IMG/VR virus record: IMGVR_UViG_3300030060_001830
Span: 1-22,244 of that record
Reading direction: 5' to 3' (one strand)
Source of the DNA: a virus
Length of the DNA: 22,244 nucleotides
In this document: piece by piece, positions 6,548 to 13,184 of the stretch
How the letters are laid out: each line of letters starts with the position of its first letter
How positions within the stretch are numbered: the stretch's first letter is position 1
Translations under genes and position numbers: made by a program
Notes under the pieces: generated by a model
Databases searched by the model: none
Seen by the model: only the letters and a program-made list of their open reading frames with translations
Told to the model about the DNA's origin: nothing

Positions 6548-7699
6548 ATGAGTAAGTTAAGTAAGCTAGAGCCTTACAAAGAGATTATATTTAGCCTAAA
6601 ACAAAAAGGCAAATCTTGCAGAATCATCTCAGAGCATTTAAAAAATGAATTTGATTTTGAAATACATTCTAGAACTATATTCGATTTTATAAAAAAGCAT
6701 TATACACATAGTGTTTTTGAATCTAAACTAGAAGAATCAAACTTTAATCCTAAGTCAAACTGGAGTCATGGATGGTTAAAAACTAAAGAGGCATCTATAT
6801 TTATAAAAAATAAAGAGGGTGTTATATCATTTGATGAGATGAGGGCAAAGTTTATTACTGAAATGAGTAATTACTCTCCTGCTTATAAAAAGCTAAAGAG
6901 AAAGCATATAACAGATAAACATCTTTTAGTAATTGATATAGCAGATTTACACATAGGAAAGTTAGCAGATAAATCAGAAACAGGGGATTCTTACAACTCA
7001 GATATAGGAGTTAAAAGAGCATTAGAAGGTGTAAATGGTATTCTTAGCAAAGCAAAAGGATTCCCAATAGATAAGATACTATTTATTATTGGTAATGATG
7101 TCTTACACATTGATAACGCAAATAAGAGCACTAGTGCAGGTACTACTCAAGATGTAGATGGAATGTGGTATAAAAATTATGAGATAGCAAGAGATTTATA
7201 CATTAAGATCATAGAAATGTTAGTTAATGTTGCGGATGTTCATATAGTACATAATCCTAGTAATCATGACTATATTAGTGGCTTTATGTTGGCTGATAGT
7301 ATTTTTTGTTGGTTCAGGAAACATAAGAATATTACTTTTGATGTTAGTAATTCGCATAGAAAGTATTTCATCTATGGTAAAAACTTAATAGGCTCTTCTC
7401 ATGGTGATGGTGCTAAAATGGCTGATATGCCGTTATTAATGGCTAATGAAGCTCCTTTACAATGGGCGAATACTTTTTATAGGTATATCTATTTACATCA
7501 TATTCATCATAAAGATGTTACTAAGTTTAAAAGTGGTAAAGATTATCAAGGCGTAACAGTTGAGTATTTAAGAAGTCCATCAGGAACAGACTCCTGGCAT
7601 CATAGAAACGGTTATCAACATGCACCAAAAGCAATAGAGGCTTTTATTCATAGTAAAAACTTTGGGCAGGTGGCAAGGCTTACCCATCTTTTTAAATAA
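6548..7699 (+). CDS. HTH-metallophosphoesterase (SbcD/Mre11-like phosphatase domain)
   Basis: A 383-residue protein. Residues 1-55 form a resolvase-like HTH (KQKGKSCRIISEHL, then SRTIFDFIKKH). From about 125 it is a calcineurin-type phosphoesterase with all metal motifs: DLH at 133-135, GND at 182-184, NHD at 239-241, SHGD at 284-287 and HHIH at 317-320 (the usual GHxH with His for Gly). The family includes DNA nucleases (SbcD/Mre11) and phosphatases. The DNA-binding domain makes a nucleic acid substrate likely. Proteins with this HTH plus phosphoesterase arrangement occur in phages, where their job is not settled. It starts a gene run after a terminator. Role in DNA processing or packaging is inference. 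Confidence 0.8.
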   Translation: MSKLSKLEPYKEIIFSLKQKGKSCRIISEHLKNEFDFEIHSRTIFDFIKKHYTHSVFESKLEESNFNPKSNWSHGWLKTKEASIFIKNKEGVISFDEMRAKFITEMSNYSPAYKKLKRKHITDKHLLVIDIADLHIGKLADKSETGDSYNSDIGVKRALEGVNGILSKAKGFPIDKILFIIGNDVLHIDNANKSTSAGTTQDVDGMWYKNYEIARDLYIKIIEMLVNVADVHIVHNPSNHDYISGFMLADSIFCWFRKHKNITFDVSNSHRKYFIYGKNLIGSSHGDGAKMADMPLLMANEAPLQWANTFYRYIYLHHIHHKDVTKFKSGKDYQGVTVEYLRSPSGTDSWHHRNGYQHAPKAIEAFIHSKNFGQVARLTHLFK

Positions 7700-7704
7700 A
7701 TAAT

Positions 7705-7712
7705 TATATTTA
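7705..7712 (+). promoter_or_regulatory. TATATTTA box 4 nt before a start codon
   Basis: TATATTTA matches six of eight scored positions of the promoter-like box seen elsewhere in the window, and it lies in the 17-nt gap between two genes. Only CAAC separates it from the ATG at 7717, the same 4-nt spacing as at 20303. If it is a -7 element, the mRNA would begin at or next to the start codon. No clear -33 TTTG is seen. Confidence 0.35.
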
Positions 7713-7716
7713 CAAC

Positions 7717-7935
7717 ATGGAAAAGAAAATAGTAAAGGCTAAAAAGCCAGCGGTTAAAAAAGAGGCTAAGAAGCCTGTAAAAGAGGATTTAAATAATAAA
7801 CTAACTGAGATAGCAGAGTTTATTGATAAGACTATTAAAGAAGAAAGAAACAAGCAACTAAGTACTGTTGCATGTGCTAGATTGGGAAAAGTAAAACAAG
7901 ATTTAATATTTATTGCTAGAAATATAATTAACTAA
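7717..7935 (+). CDS. Small Lys/Ala-rich protein of unknown function
   Basis: A 72-residue protein with a highly basic, low-complexity N terminus of Lys, Ala, Pro and Glu (residues 2-25, similar to histone-like tails) followed by a helical region containing AEFIDKTIKEERNKQL and a second amphipathic helix to the end. The basic tail would suit nucleic acid or acidic-surface binding. Its TAA shares an A with the ATG of the tail chaperone gene (TAATG), so they are translationally coupled. The position just ahead of the tail chaperone suggests a virion or assembly role, but no family is recognised. Confidence 0.6.
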   Translation: MEKKIVKAKKPAVKKEAKKPVKEDLNNKLTEIAEFIDKTIKEERNKQLSTVACARLGKVKQDLIFIARNIIN

Positions 7936-8732
7936 TGTTAAAAGTAACTATCCTCGATAAACCATATTACATCAGAAACGAATGGCAAGATAACACCATT
8001 AAAAATATGACTAGGGCACAGGATTATATTAATTCTATGCCTAAATGGTTATCTAATTATATCTATTCTGATAAGCCAGAGCCTGTAAGTGATTTAAAAC
8101 TACTTGATTTCTATATTGATTGGGTTGAGCTTTTTAGCGATATACCTCGTGAGTTTTTAGAATCTGAGATAAGTGTTAACAAAGCTGATGAGATAAGCCT
8201 AATAGAAATATTTAATATTACGGCTAAGTTTTTAGGAGAGCCTTCACAAGATGACATAGGAACATCTGACACTATCAAATTACTTGATAAAGAATATAAG
8301 TTAATTAATTCTGTTAAAACTGCTGGAGGTATCGAAAAGATGTTAGGAGGTGCTACTTATAAACATTTTGCAGAATCTCAAGCTTTATCTACTTTGTTTC
8401 AATCTAAGCAGTATAGAAAGTGGAGTTATTTATCTAAAATTACTGCAATACTTTTTAGAGAATCAGAGAATGAGCAGTATAATGAAGATGTAATAGATAT
8501 TAGAGCAAGTACTTTTGAGAATCTAACAGTATCAGAGGCTTACAAAGGTTATTTTTTTTTGCAAGATCATATCAACAAGTTACAAGAATCTATGCTAACA
8601 TCTTTGACGGAAAAAAAGGTAAAAGCACAGGAACGAAAAGTGAAACCATTGTTAGGAATCTTTACTGGCAAAATAAAGCCTATAAAATTGCTGAAAAAGG
8701 TATTTTTAACAAACAAAAACTTACTCCTTTAG
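7935..8732 (+). CDS. Tail assembly chaperone, zero-frame (short) product
   Basis: A 265-residue product. It starts with KVTILDKPYYIRNEWQDNTI, the strand-rich opening seen in tail assembly chaperones of Bacteroidota siphoviruses. It continues helical, with a conserved-looking ASTFENLTVSEAYKGYFFLQ near residue 205. The last 37 residues after the AAAAAAG slip site are basic and low in conserved features (KVKAQERK...NLLL), as expected of a terminator tail in the non-shifted frame. By analogy with lambda gpG, the short form would coat the tape measure protein during tail assembly. The gene lies far upstream of the tape measure gene, which is unusual for the lambda layout. Confidence 0.6.
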   Translation: MLKVTILDKPYYIRNEWQDNTIKNMTRAQDYINSMPKWLSNYIYSDKPEPVSDLKLLDFYIDWVELFSDIPREFLESEISVNKADEISLIEIFNITAKFLGEPSQDDIGTSDTIKLLDKEYKLINSVKTAGGIEKMLGGATYKHFAESQALSTLFQSKQYRKWSYLSKITAILFRESENEQYNEDVIDIRASTFENLTVSEAYKGYFFLQDHINKLQESMLTSLTEKKVKAQERKVKPLLGIFTGKIKPIKLLKKVFLTNKNLLL

Positions 8733-8863
8733 ATAGTGTTTATAGTACTAATATGTGGAAGGTGTTAGAGTTTATAAGTATAGAAACTGCTGAAGAAACT
8801 TACAAAGCAGAATTAACTCAACAGGCTCACGATGATGCTATGAAAAAGCAACGTAAAAGATGA
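7935..8863 (+). CDS. Tail assembly chaperone, -1 frameshift (G-T type) product
   Basis: A -1 slip on A_AAA_AAG at 8612-8618 joins residue 228 of the zero frame to 81 more residues in the next frame (starting GKSTGTKSETIVRNLYW, ending MKKQRKR), giving 309 residues. The extension contains protein-like sequence such as NKAYKIAEKGIF and NMWKVLEFISIETAEETY, and its TGA at 8861-8863 overlaps the ATG of the next gene by the common ATGA arrangement. Without the shift, 8733-8859 would be an unexplained gap. Many siphophages make two tail chaperones in a fixed ratio in this way. An assembly error in the seven-A run could mimic this, but the coding signature of the extension would still hold. Confidence 0.7.
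8612..8618 (+). promoter_or_regulatory. Programmed -1 ribosomal frameshift slippery heptamer
   Basis: The zero-frame codons are GAA AAA AAG, giving A_AAA_AAG, the X_XXY_YYZ heptamer that is the most efficient -1 slip site known in bacteria. Slipping back one base lets G8618 start a GGT codon in the frame that stays open to 8861. I found no strong stem directly downstream, only weak pairings such as CAC at 8626 with GTG at 8640. Confidence 0.7.
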
Positions 8864-9075
8864 ATAGGAATGATTTGCTCGATGATATACTAGCTGCATG
8901 TGCTTTTTATCATTGGGAAATATCAGGAGCTTATAAGCATTATCAGATAGTAGCAGTTACTAGTAGTTTTGTACAGATTTCAATTATTCATTTTGACAGT
9001 AAGGAACAATGGGCAGAGGTTGTAGATTTCGATAATGATGAGGGGTTAATTGATAAAATGTTAGATAAACTATAA
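8860..9075 (+). CDS. Unknown 71-aa acidic protein
   Basis: Its ATG overlaps the TGA of the frameshifted tail chaperone product by four bases, so it is probably translated by re-initiation. Residues 1-20 are helical with an acidic start (NDLLDDILAACAFYHWEIS). The centre looks like beta strands (HYQIVAVTSSFVQISIIHF) and the C terminus is acidic. It has no signal peptide, metal-binding cluster or catalytic motif. The position suggests a tail-assembly accessory gene, but I do not recognise it. Confidence 0.6.
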   Translation: MNRNDLLDDILAACAFYHWEISGAYKHYQIVAVTSSFVQISIIHFDSKEQWAEVVDFDNDEGLIDKMLDKL

Positions 9076-9092
9076 GTGTTTTAAAAAATTAT

Positions 9093-9100
9093 TATATTAG
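9093..9100 (+). promoter_or_regulatory. TATATTAG box, putative -7 promoter element
   Basis: This is the same AATTATTATATTAG sequence as at 21011-21024, lying in the 49-nt gap after 9075. The box ends 24 nt before the ATG at 9125, the same spacing as the promoter at 5143. It is followed by an A-rich leader. No convincing -33 TTG is seen, so it is less certain than the 5143 promoter. Confidence 0.45.
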
Positions 9101-9124
9101 TGTAAATTTTAAAAACAAAACAAG

Positions 9125-9202
9125 ATGACTAACAGAGATTTTATTTCAGTATTAATAATTATGTTTTCAGTATTCGCAATGTTTATTTTAAACCTAATAT
9201 AG
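9125..9202 (+). CDS. Tiny 25-aa single-pass membrane peptide
   Basis: The frame runs ATG 9125 to TAG 9200-9202 and ends two bases before the next ATG. After MTNRDF the remaining residues are almost all hydrophobic (Ile, Val, Phe, Leu, Met), forming one membrane helix with a basic/polar cytoplasmic-type start. It follows a promoter-like box 24 nt upstream. Short phage membrane peptides can be holin-like, regulatory or superinfection factors. No function can be assigned, and chance cannot be fully excluded at this length. Confidence 0.4.
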   Translation: MTNRDFISVLIIMFSVFAMFILNLI

Positions 9203-9204
9203 GT

Positions 9205-9543
9205 ATGATAAAAAACTATACAGATTCAATACTAAAGCAGTTTGATAAACAGATAAAGGTTGAACTTGTTTACAACAAAGATTTAAAAAAATGTCCGTCT
9301 TACTGGAACAAAAGATTATTTGTAGAAACTATAAACTTTAATTCTTATAATTGGAAAATTATAAAAACAGATTCTTATTTATCAAAAAAAGATTATTACC
9401 AGCGTATAATTAATAACTCAGATGACTTTTATAAACAACAAGAAAACTTAGTAAAGCAATATAAATTTATGTATGATTCTGTAATAAATCATAAAAACCG
9501 CTTAGTTAATATTAACGGAGAAACATACTATGACCTATCCTAA
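9205..9543 (+). CDS. Unknown 112-aa protein upstream of the glycosyltransferase
   Basis: A polar protein rich in Lys, Asn, Tyr and Asp, with no signal peptide or membrane segment. It has a helical N terminus (residues 2-20), a strand-like centre around FVETINFNSYNWKIIKT and a helical C-terminal half (YYQRIINNSDDFYKQQE). Its 3' end overlaps the glycosyltransferase gene by 14 nt, so the two are probably translated together and may work together. I do not recognise a family. Confidence 0.6.
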   Translation: MIKNYTDSILKQFDKQIKVELVYNKDLKKCPSYWNKRLFVETINFNSYNWKIIKTDSYLSKKDYYQRIINNSDDFYKQQENLVKQYKFMYDSVINHKNRLVNINGETYYDLS

Positions 9544-10240
9544 AATACTAATAGGCTTTCCTACATCATCAGCAAAAGATTATTGTTTAGATGATTTTGT
9601 AAAGCAAATAACATCATTTACTTATCCATTGTACGATATTTTTGTAGTAGATAATAGCAAGGATAAGAATCACATCAAAGAGTTTCACAAAAGAGGTATT
9701 AAGGCTATTCATGAGCCGTTAAAAGGTGATTTTAGAGAAGAACTTGCAAGACATCAAAACATCATAAGAGAATACTTTTTAAATGGTGATTATGACTATT
9801 TAATGATGATTGAATCTGATGTATTTACAGGTGAGTGCATATTAGAAAAGCTTGTAAGCTATGCGGAATGTTCAGGAGCTGGTGCAGTTACCTGTACCTA
9901 TGAAATCATGAGAGGAGAGCCTACATTATGTTTAACCTCAACTAGTGATTATAGAGCAGTTAGAAGTGAAAAGCTTTTAGAACGTTCGCATGGTTATGAA
10001 ATAATGGGGCAAGGTGTTTTACCTCTTAATCAGATTTTAGTTGACCCTGATGCAAAAATAACGGCAACAGGAATAGGATGCACCTTATTTAGAAGGGAGG
10101 CTCTAGAACTTGTTTATTTTAGAGTTGATTTAGATTTAAATAAAAAGGCTTTTAGTGATACTTTTATATTTACTGATATGCAGAAGTTAGGTTTTAAAAT
10201 ATTAATAGATAGTAACATTATTTGTGAGCATAGAAAATGA
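9530..10240 (+). CDS. GT-A fold glycosyltransferase
   Basis: A 236-residue protein with the GT2-like nucleotide-sugar-binding order: KILIGFPTSS at 5-14, VVDNS at 39-43, an acidic metal-binding triad ESD at 95-97 (in place of the usual DxD) preceded by the hydrophobic strand YLMMI, a GIGCTLFRREALE segment near 180-195, and a late His in ICEHRK at 231-236. The length is that of a single catalytic domain with no membrane anchor. It would transfer a sugar from a nucleotide donor. In phages such enzymes modify DNA bases, virion proteins or the host surface, and the location between the tail chaperone and fibre-type genes does not choose between these. The TGA overlaps a tiny membrane ORF start. 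Confidence 0.8.
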   Translation: MTYPKILIGFPTSSAKDYCLDDFVKQITSFTYPLYDIFVVDNSKDKNHIKEFHKRGIKAIHEPLKGDFREELARHQNIIREYFLNGDYDYLMMIESDVFTGECILEKLVSYAECSGAGAVTCTYEIMRGEPTLCLTSTSDYRAVRSEKLLERSHGYEIMGQGVLPLNQILVDPDAKITATGIGCTLFRREALELVYFRVDLDLNKKAFSDTFIFTDMQKLGFKILIDSNIICEHRK

Positions 10241-10314
10241 TTTATAAACTAGCATTAATAGGAGTAACAATTTTAATAATTATAAAAACATTTATTACAT
10301 GGATGAAGATATAG
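10237..10314 (+). CDS. Tiny 25-aa single-pass membrane peptide
   Basis: Starts with an ATG overlapping the glycosyltransferase TGA (ATGA) and ends at TAG 10312-10314. After MIYK comes one hydrophobic helix (LALIGVTILIII), then Lys, Thr, Trp and a final MKI. It overlaps the next small gene by 16 nt in another frame. The ATGA coupling favours real translation, but a peptide this short could be a chance frame. Function unknown. Confidence 0.4.
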   Translation: MIYKLALIGVTILIIIKTFITWMKI

Positions 10315-10451
10315 ACTATTTTTTTTTAGTCCATAAAGAAACAGATAACGAAGAAGAACTGATAGACATAGGAGAAGATTTAATGGGATGGCAAATAGCC
10401 ATAGGTAGCATACCAGAGGCTGCAAAGTATGAACTAATAAAAAAAAACTAA
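10299..10451 (+). CDS. Unknown 50-aa acidic protein
   Basis: The frame runs from ATG 10299 to TAA 10449-10451, four bases before the next ATG. It is strongly acidic at the start (MDEDIDYF, then ETDNEEELIDIGEDL) and becomes helical with a Lys-rich end. The frame, the short spacing to 10455 and the absence of any better explanation for this interval support it. No family is recognised. A reverse-strand frame across the same interval looks like a shadow. Confidence 0.5.
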   Translation: MDEDIDYFFLVHKETDNEEELIDIGEDLMGWQIAIGSIPEAAKYELIKKN

Positions 10452-10454
10452 ACA

Positions 10455-10958
10455 ATGTTAGCAACTATCCAAAAACTAGAAGAAGAGTTAGAGAACTATA
10501 AAAAGAGGGTTAACTTTTTAAAGCAATACATCGAACATTTAACAAAACATACCGTAAATAGCAAAGGGGATTTAATTTATCATAGCTTAGATGATGTTGA
10601 TAAGGCTTACAGACTCCAGAATGAATTAGATTTTAAAAAGAGTTTAATTAGTCAAAGAGAGGCACAGATTAAGCAAGTAAAAGAGCAAGAGCAGTTAAAA
10701 ACAAAAGCAATTGCAGAAATGCCTGAGCTTATAGAGAAATCTAAAGAGGTGCATGATACTATGTTAGATGACCTTTATAAGTTAAAAGCATCTAAAAAGA
10801 CTAAAGAGATTAGAGATGCTATTAAAATGATAGAGATTCAGATTGATGAGGTTAGTGATTTAATAGATGGTGTTGTAGAAAGATTTGAGGCTAAAAACTA
10901 TAAACAGATATTGAATGATTTTAGACAAATTAATAATATTTTAAAGTTAAAAGATTGA
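10455..10958 (+). CDS. Coiled-coil protein of unknown function
   Basis: A 167-residue protein predicted almost entirely helical. It has heptad-like Leu/Ile positions in residues 1-30 (LEEELENYKKRVNFLKQYIE), a short polar break near residues 35-45 (SKGDLIYHSLDD), and long charged helices to the end. There is no signal peptide, membrane helix or Cys pair. The placement before the terminator at 11046 and before the fibre-type genes is compatible with a structural or assembly role, which is inference. Its TGA overlaps a possible TTG-started membrane peptide. Confidence 0.6.
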   Translation: MLATIQKLEEELENYKKRVNFLKQYIEHLTKHTVNSKGDLIYHSLDDVDKAYRLQNELDFKKSLISQREAQIKQVKEQEQLKTKAIAEMPELIEKSKEVHDTMLDDLYKLKASKKTKEIRDAIKMIEIQIDEVSDLIDGVVERFEAKNYKQILNDFRQINNILKLKD

Positions 10959-11026
10959 CGCCTATTTTGTTTTTATTAATATTTGTACTGATAAATATAG
11001 CATGGAGATTGATAAATAAAAGGTAG
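10955..11026 (+). CDS. Possible tiny 23-aa membrane peptide with TTG start
   Basis: A TTG at 10955 overlaps the upstream TGA in a TTGA arrangement and opens a frame to TAG 11024-11026. The peptide reads TPILFLLIFVLINIAW followed by a basic RLINKR tail, one membrane helix with positive residues at its end. It is the third such peptide placed at a gene junction here. TTG starts are less common, so this remains tentative. Confidence 0.3.
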   Translation: MTPILFLLIFVLINIAWRLINKR

Positions 11027-11045
11027 TTCTTTAACAAAAAAAATT

Positions 11046-11075
11046 GAGAGTCAAAAATATTGACTCTTTTTTTTT
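11046..11075 (+). terminator. Rho-independent terminator
   Basis: GAGTCAA (11048-11054) pairs perfectly with TTGACTC (11060-11066) around the loop AAATA, with one more A-T pair outside. A run of nine T residues follows (11067-11075). It ends the unit containing the glycosyltransferase and separates it from the fibre-type genes. Confidence 0.85.
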
Positions 11076-11082
11076 ATATTTA
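11075..11082 (+). promoter_or_regulatory. TATATTTA box after the terminator
   Basis: TATATTTA directly follows the terminator T-run and lies 34 nt before the ATG at 11117. A new promoter would be expected here because the terminator cuts off read-through to the tail operon. No clear -33 TTTG is present at 17-21 nt, so this is a weak call. Confidence 0.3.
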
Positions 11083-11116
11083 CTTTATCCAACATAAGCT
11101 ATACAAATAAAAAGAT

Positions 11117-11356
11117 ATGGCTACAATAACTAATAAAACAGATGGCATCGAGATAGTTGATGCTGGAGGTGATACCTACTTTATTAAGTATGGTAATGTA
11201 AAATTAATTAAGAGTTCCTTAACTCTTTCTATCTACGATAACTCAGAAAACAGAAGAGGTGCAGATGCTTTGAAGGTTAAACATTCAGATGTTACAAGCC
11301 CTGTTACAACAGATTTAAATGATTTATACACAACTATAAGAGGATATATTGACTGA
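11117..11356 (+). CDS. Small fibre/tail-associated protein, paralogue of the next gene's N terminus
   Basis: A 79-residue protein, probably beta-rich. It aligns along its length with residues 1-81 of the next protein: both begin MATITN, both have a Gly-Ile-Glu-Ile start, an N-V-K-L segment, and end DVTSP...DLY.T.RGYID. It therefore looks like a free-standing copy made by duplication. The TGA overlaps the start of the paralogue. No enzymatic motif is seen, and a role in the tail tip or decoration is inferred from its neighbour. Confidence 0.65.
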   Translation: MATITNKTDGIEIVDAGGDTYFIKYGNVKLIKSSLTLSIYDNSENRRGADALKVKHSDVTSPVTTDLNDLYTTIRGYID

Positions 11357-12234
11357 TGGCAACGATAACTAATTTAACAAGCGGAATCGAGATTAATTTC
11401 GCAGGAGCAGTAACTTACATTAAGCATAACAATGTTAAGCTACTTAAAAGAGGTAATAACATTAATATCTATGATGATTCAGATGATGACGGTAACCAAA
11501 GAGGACAGGTTTACATAAGTATTCCTTTTGCTGATGTTACTAGTCCTAGTACTGGTGATATAGATGCTTTATATTCTACTGTAAGAGGTTATATTGATGT
11601 TTCTTCAGGTGGTGGTACTGATGCAAATGCGGTTCATGTAAATACAGGAGGGGAGATAAACGGAATAACTGCAAAAGCTACTCCAACATCTAGTGATATT
11701 CTTTTAATAGAAGATGCTGCTGATAGTAACAATAAAAAGAAAATTACAATAGGAGATTTACCTGCTACAAGTGATGCAAATGCAGTACATGTAAACGCTG
11801 CTAATGAGATAACTGCAATAACTGAAAAGACAACAGTAGCAAATGCTGATGAGTTTATTATTGAGGATAGTGCAGATTCAGGTAATAAAAAGAGCATTAA
11901 AAGAAAAACACTTATTGATCCTATAAGTACGTCAACGTCATCAACGGCAACATTAACAGTAGATGCTGATAGTACAGATTTTGCAGTAATAACGGCACAG
12001 GCTGAAGGGTTAACAATAGAAGCTCCAACAGGAACGCCAGTACAGGGGCAAAAGTTAATTATTAGAATTAAAGATGATGGTTCTGCTAGGTCAATTAGTT
12101 TTAATGCAATATTTACTGCGATAGGTGTTACTTTACCAACTACTACAACAGTTAGCAAAAAGTTATACATAGGTTGCATTTACAATGATACTGACACTAA
12201 ATGGGATGTAATCGCAATTAAAGAAGAAGCTTAA
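11356..12234 (+). CDS. Modular tail fibre/receptor-binding-type structural protein
   Basis: A 292-residue protein in four parts. Residues 1-81 match the preceding paralogue. A Gly/Ser linker follows (VSSGGGTDANA). Two copies of a roughly 48-residue module come next, each running DANAVHVN...EI..IT.K.T....D..LIED.ADS.NKK.I (starts near 87 and 136). The C-terminal domain of about 100 residues includes TIEAPTGTPVQGQKLIIRIK and GVTLPTTTTVSKKLYIGCIY, features I associate with phage tail fibre C termini. It is likely a virion protein exposed for adsorption. The strand-rich composition and low Cys content agree. A long opposite-strand frame here is a codon shadow. Confidence 0.7.
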   Translation: MATITNLTSGIEINFAGAVTYIKHNNVKLLKRGNNINIYDDSDDDGNQRGQVYISIPFADVTSPSTGDIDALYSTVRGYIDVSSGGGTDANAVHVNTGGEINGITAKATPTSSDILLIEDAADSNNKKKITIGDLPATSDANAVHVNAANEITAITEKTTVANADEFIIEDSADSGNKKSIKRKTLIDPISTSTSSTATLTVDADSTDFAVITAQAEGLTIEAPTGTPVQGQKLIIRIKDDGSARSISFNAIFTAIGVTLPTTTTVSKKLYIGCIYNDTDTKWDVIAIKEEA

Positions 12235-12235
12235 A

Positions 12236-12517
12236 ATGATAACAATTATTTCAAAAATAGAATTAGAGGGTACTGATAATCTTAAATATACAGATGTAGG
12301 TTATACTACTGATACAAGTGTAATTAATCAAATTAATGAAGATTATGATAGTACTTTAGGCAAGTTTATAGGGGAAAATAGGACTAAGTTAAGTTTAGGA
12401 TTAGTTTCAATAAGTACATTTTTTGCAACTACTGAATATGTAAATGAAGCAGCTACTCAAACAGATAGCATTGAGGGTTTAAGTTTAACTGAAATTACTA
12501 ATATAAATCAGTTATAA
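12236..12517 (+). CDS. Unknown 93-aa structural-region protein
   Basis: Begins one base after the fibre-type protein stop and shares TAATG with the next gene. It is acidic and Thr-rich, with strands at the start (ITIISKIELEG) and a helical/Thr-rich second half. It has no signal peptide, no Cys and no catalytic motif. The tight packing among virion genes suggests a small virion or assembly component. Family not recognised. Confidence 0.6.
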   Translation: MITIISKIELEGTDNLKYTDVGYTTDTSVINQINEDYDSTLGKFIGENRTKLSLGLVSISTFFATTEYVNEAATQTDSIEGLSLTEITNINQL

Positions 12518-13182
12518 TGGCAGTACCTACTAAAGGAAATACAACTAACTCAAGTGCTACTCCTGGAGGTAGTTCTAAAAACTATACTCATACTCAAAAT
12601 ACAGGTAGTGATGGATTGATAATAGTCCAACTTTCTATGACTAATAACCGTAGTTTTACAGGAGCTACGTATGGAGGTCAGGCTATGACTCAATTGTATC
12701 AAATCAATAGAGGTGGTTTAGGTCAAAGAATGGCTTTTTATTATTTAGAGAATCCTCCAACAGGAAGTAATACACTAACAGTTAATTTTAATAATAGTGT
12801 TTGGAATGGTGTTAGTGTTCATATTAGAAGCTTTACAGATTCAGGAGGTGTAGGAGCATCACAAAGAACAGGAGGTCAACCAAGCCCTCATAGTGGAGAT
12901 ATAACAGTAGAAGAAGATTCTTTAATTATGACTACCTCATGTTGTGTAAATGTTATTCTTACTCAACAAATACCAACAGGAACTAATAGAACTTTTACTA
13001 CTCATAATGTTAATAGGCAAGTAGCAACAGGTGCAATTAGTGCTGATACTGGGCATAGTGCAGGTACTATTAACGTAAGAGCAACTAGTGCTAGTGGTAA
13101 CTTAACATTAGATAGAACAGAGATAAAAGGCTTATCAAGTTCAGTAGATACTAGTGGAGGTGATTTCTTTGCAATTTTATAA
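12517..13182 (+). CDS. Beta-sandwich tail/fibre-type protein
   Basis: A 221-residue, Gly/Ser/Thr/Asn-rich, mainly beta protein. Residues 30-110 follow a pattern I know from beta-sandwich domains of phage and secreted proteins: GSDGLIIVQLSM, then GATYGGQAMTQLYQI, then MAFYYLENPPTGSNTLTVNF, then a variable strand and HIRSFTDSG. The C-terminal half continues as low-complexity strands. There is no cleavable signal, as expected for a virion protein. A carbohydrate- or receptor-binding role is plausible but not shown. The TAATG overlap upstream and 2-nt gap downstream place it firmly in the tail operon. Confidence 0.6.
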   Translation: MAVPTKGNTTNSSATPGGSSKNYTHTQNTGSDGLIIVQLSMTNNRSFTGATYGGQAMTQLYQINRGGLGQRMAFYYLENPPTGSNTLTVNFNNSVWNGVSVHIRSFTDSGGVGASQRTGGQPSPHSGDITVEEDSLIMTTSCCVNVILTQQIPTGTNRTFTTHNVNRQVATGAISADTGHSAGTINVRATSASGNLTLDRTEIKGLSSSVDTSGGDFFAIL

Positions 13183-13184
13183 TT

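Noticed and set aside
8554-8561. T8 run in the tail chaperone gene as a frameshift or sequencing error
   Set aside because: The zero frame stays protein-like through and after the run (KGYFFLQDHINKLQ), so the change of frame happens later at the A7 run.
10273-10464. Reverse-strand 63-codon hydrophobic frame
   Set aside because: It opposes the forward 50-aa gene and the start of the coiled-coil gene, and its Leu/Phe bias is a result of poly-A on the forward strand.
11634-12179. Long reverse-strand frame of 181 codons opposite the fibre-type gene
   Set aside because: The forward protein has clear modular repeats and neighbours in tight overlap. The reverse translation is Val/Ala/Ile-rich, as expected from antisense of a Thr/Asp/Asn-rich gene.
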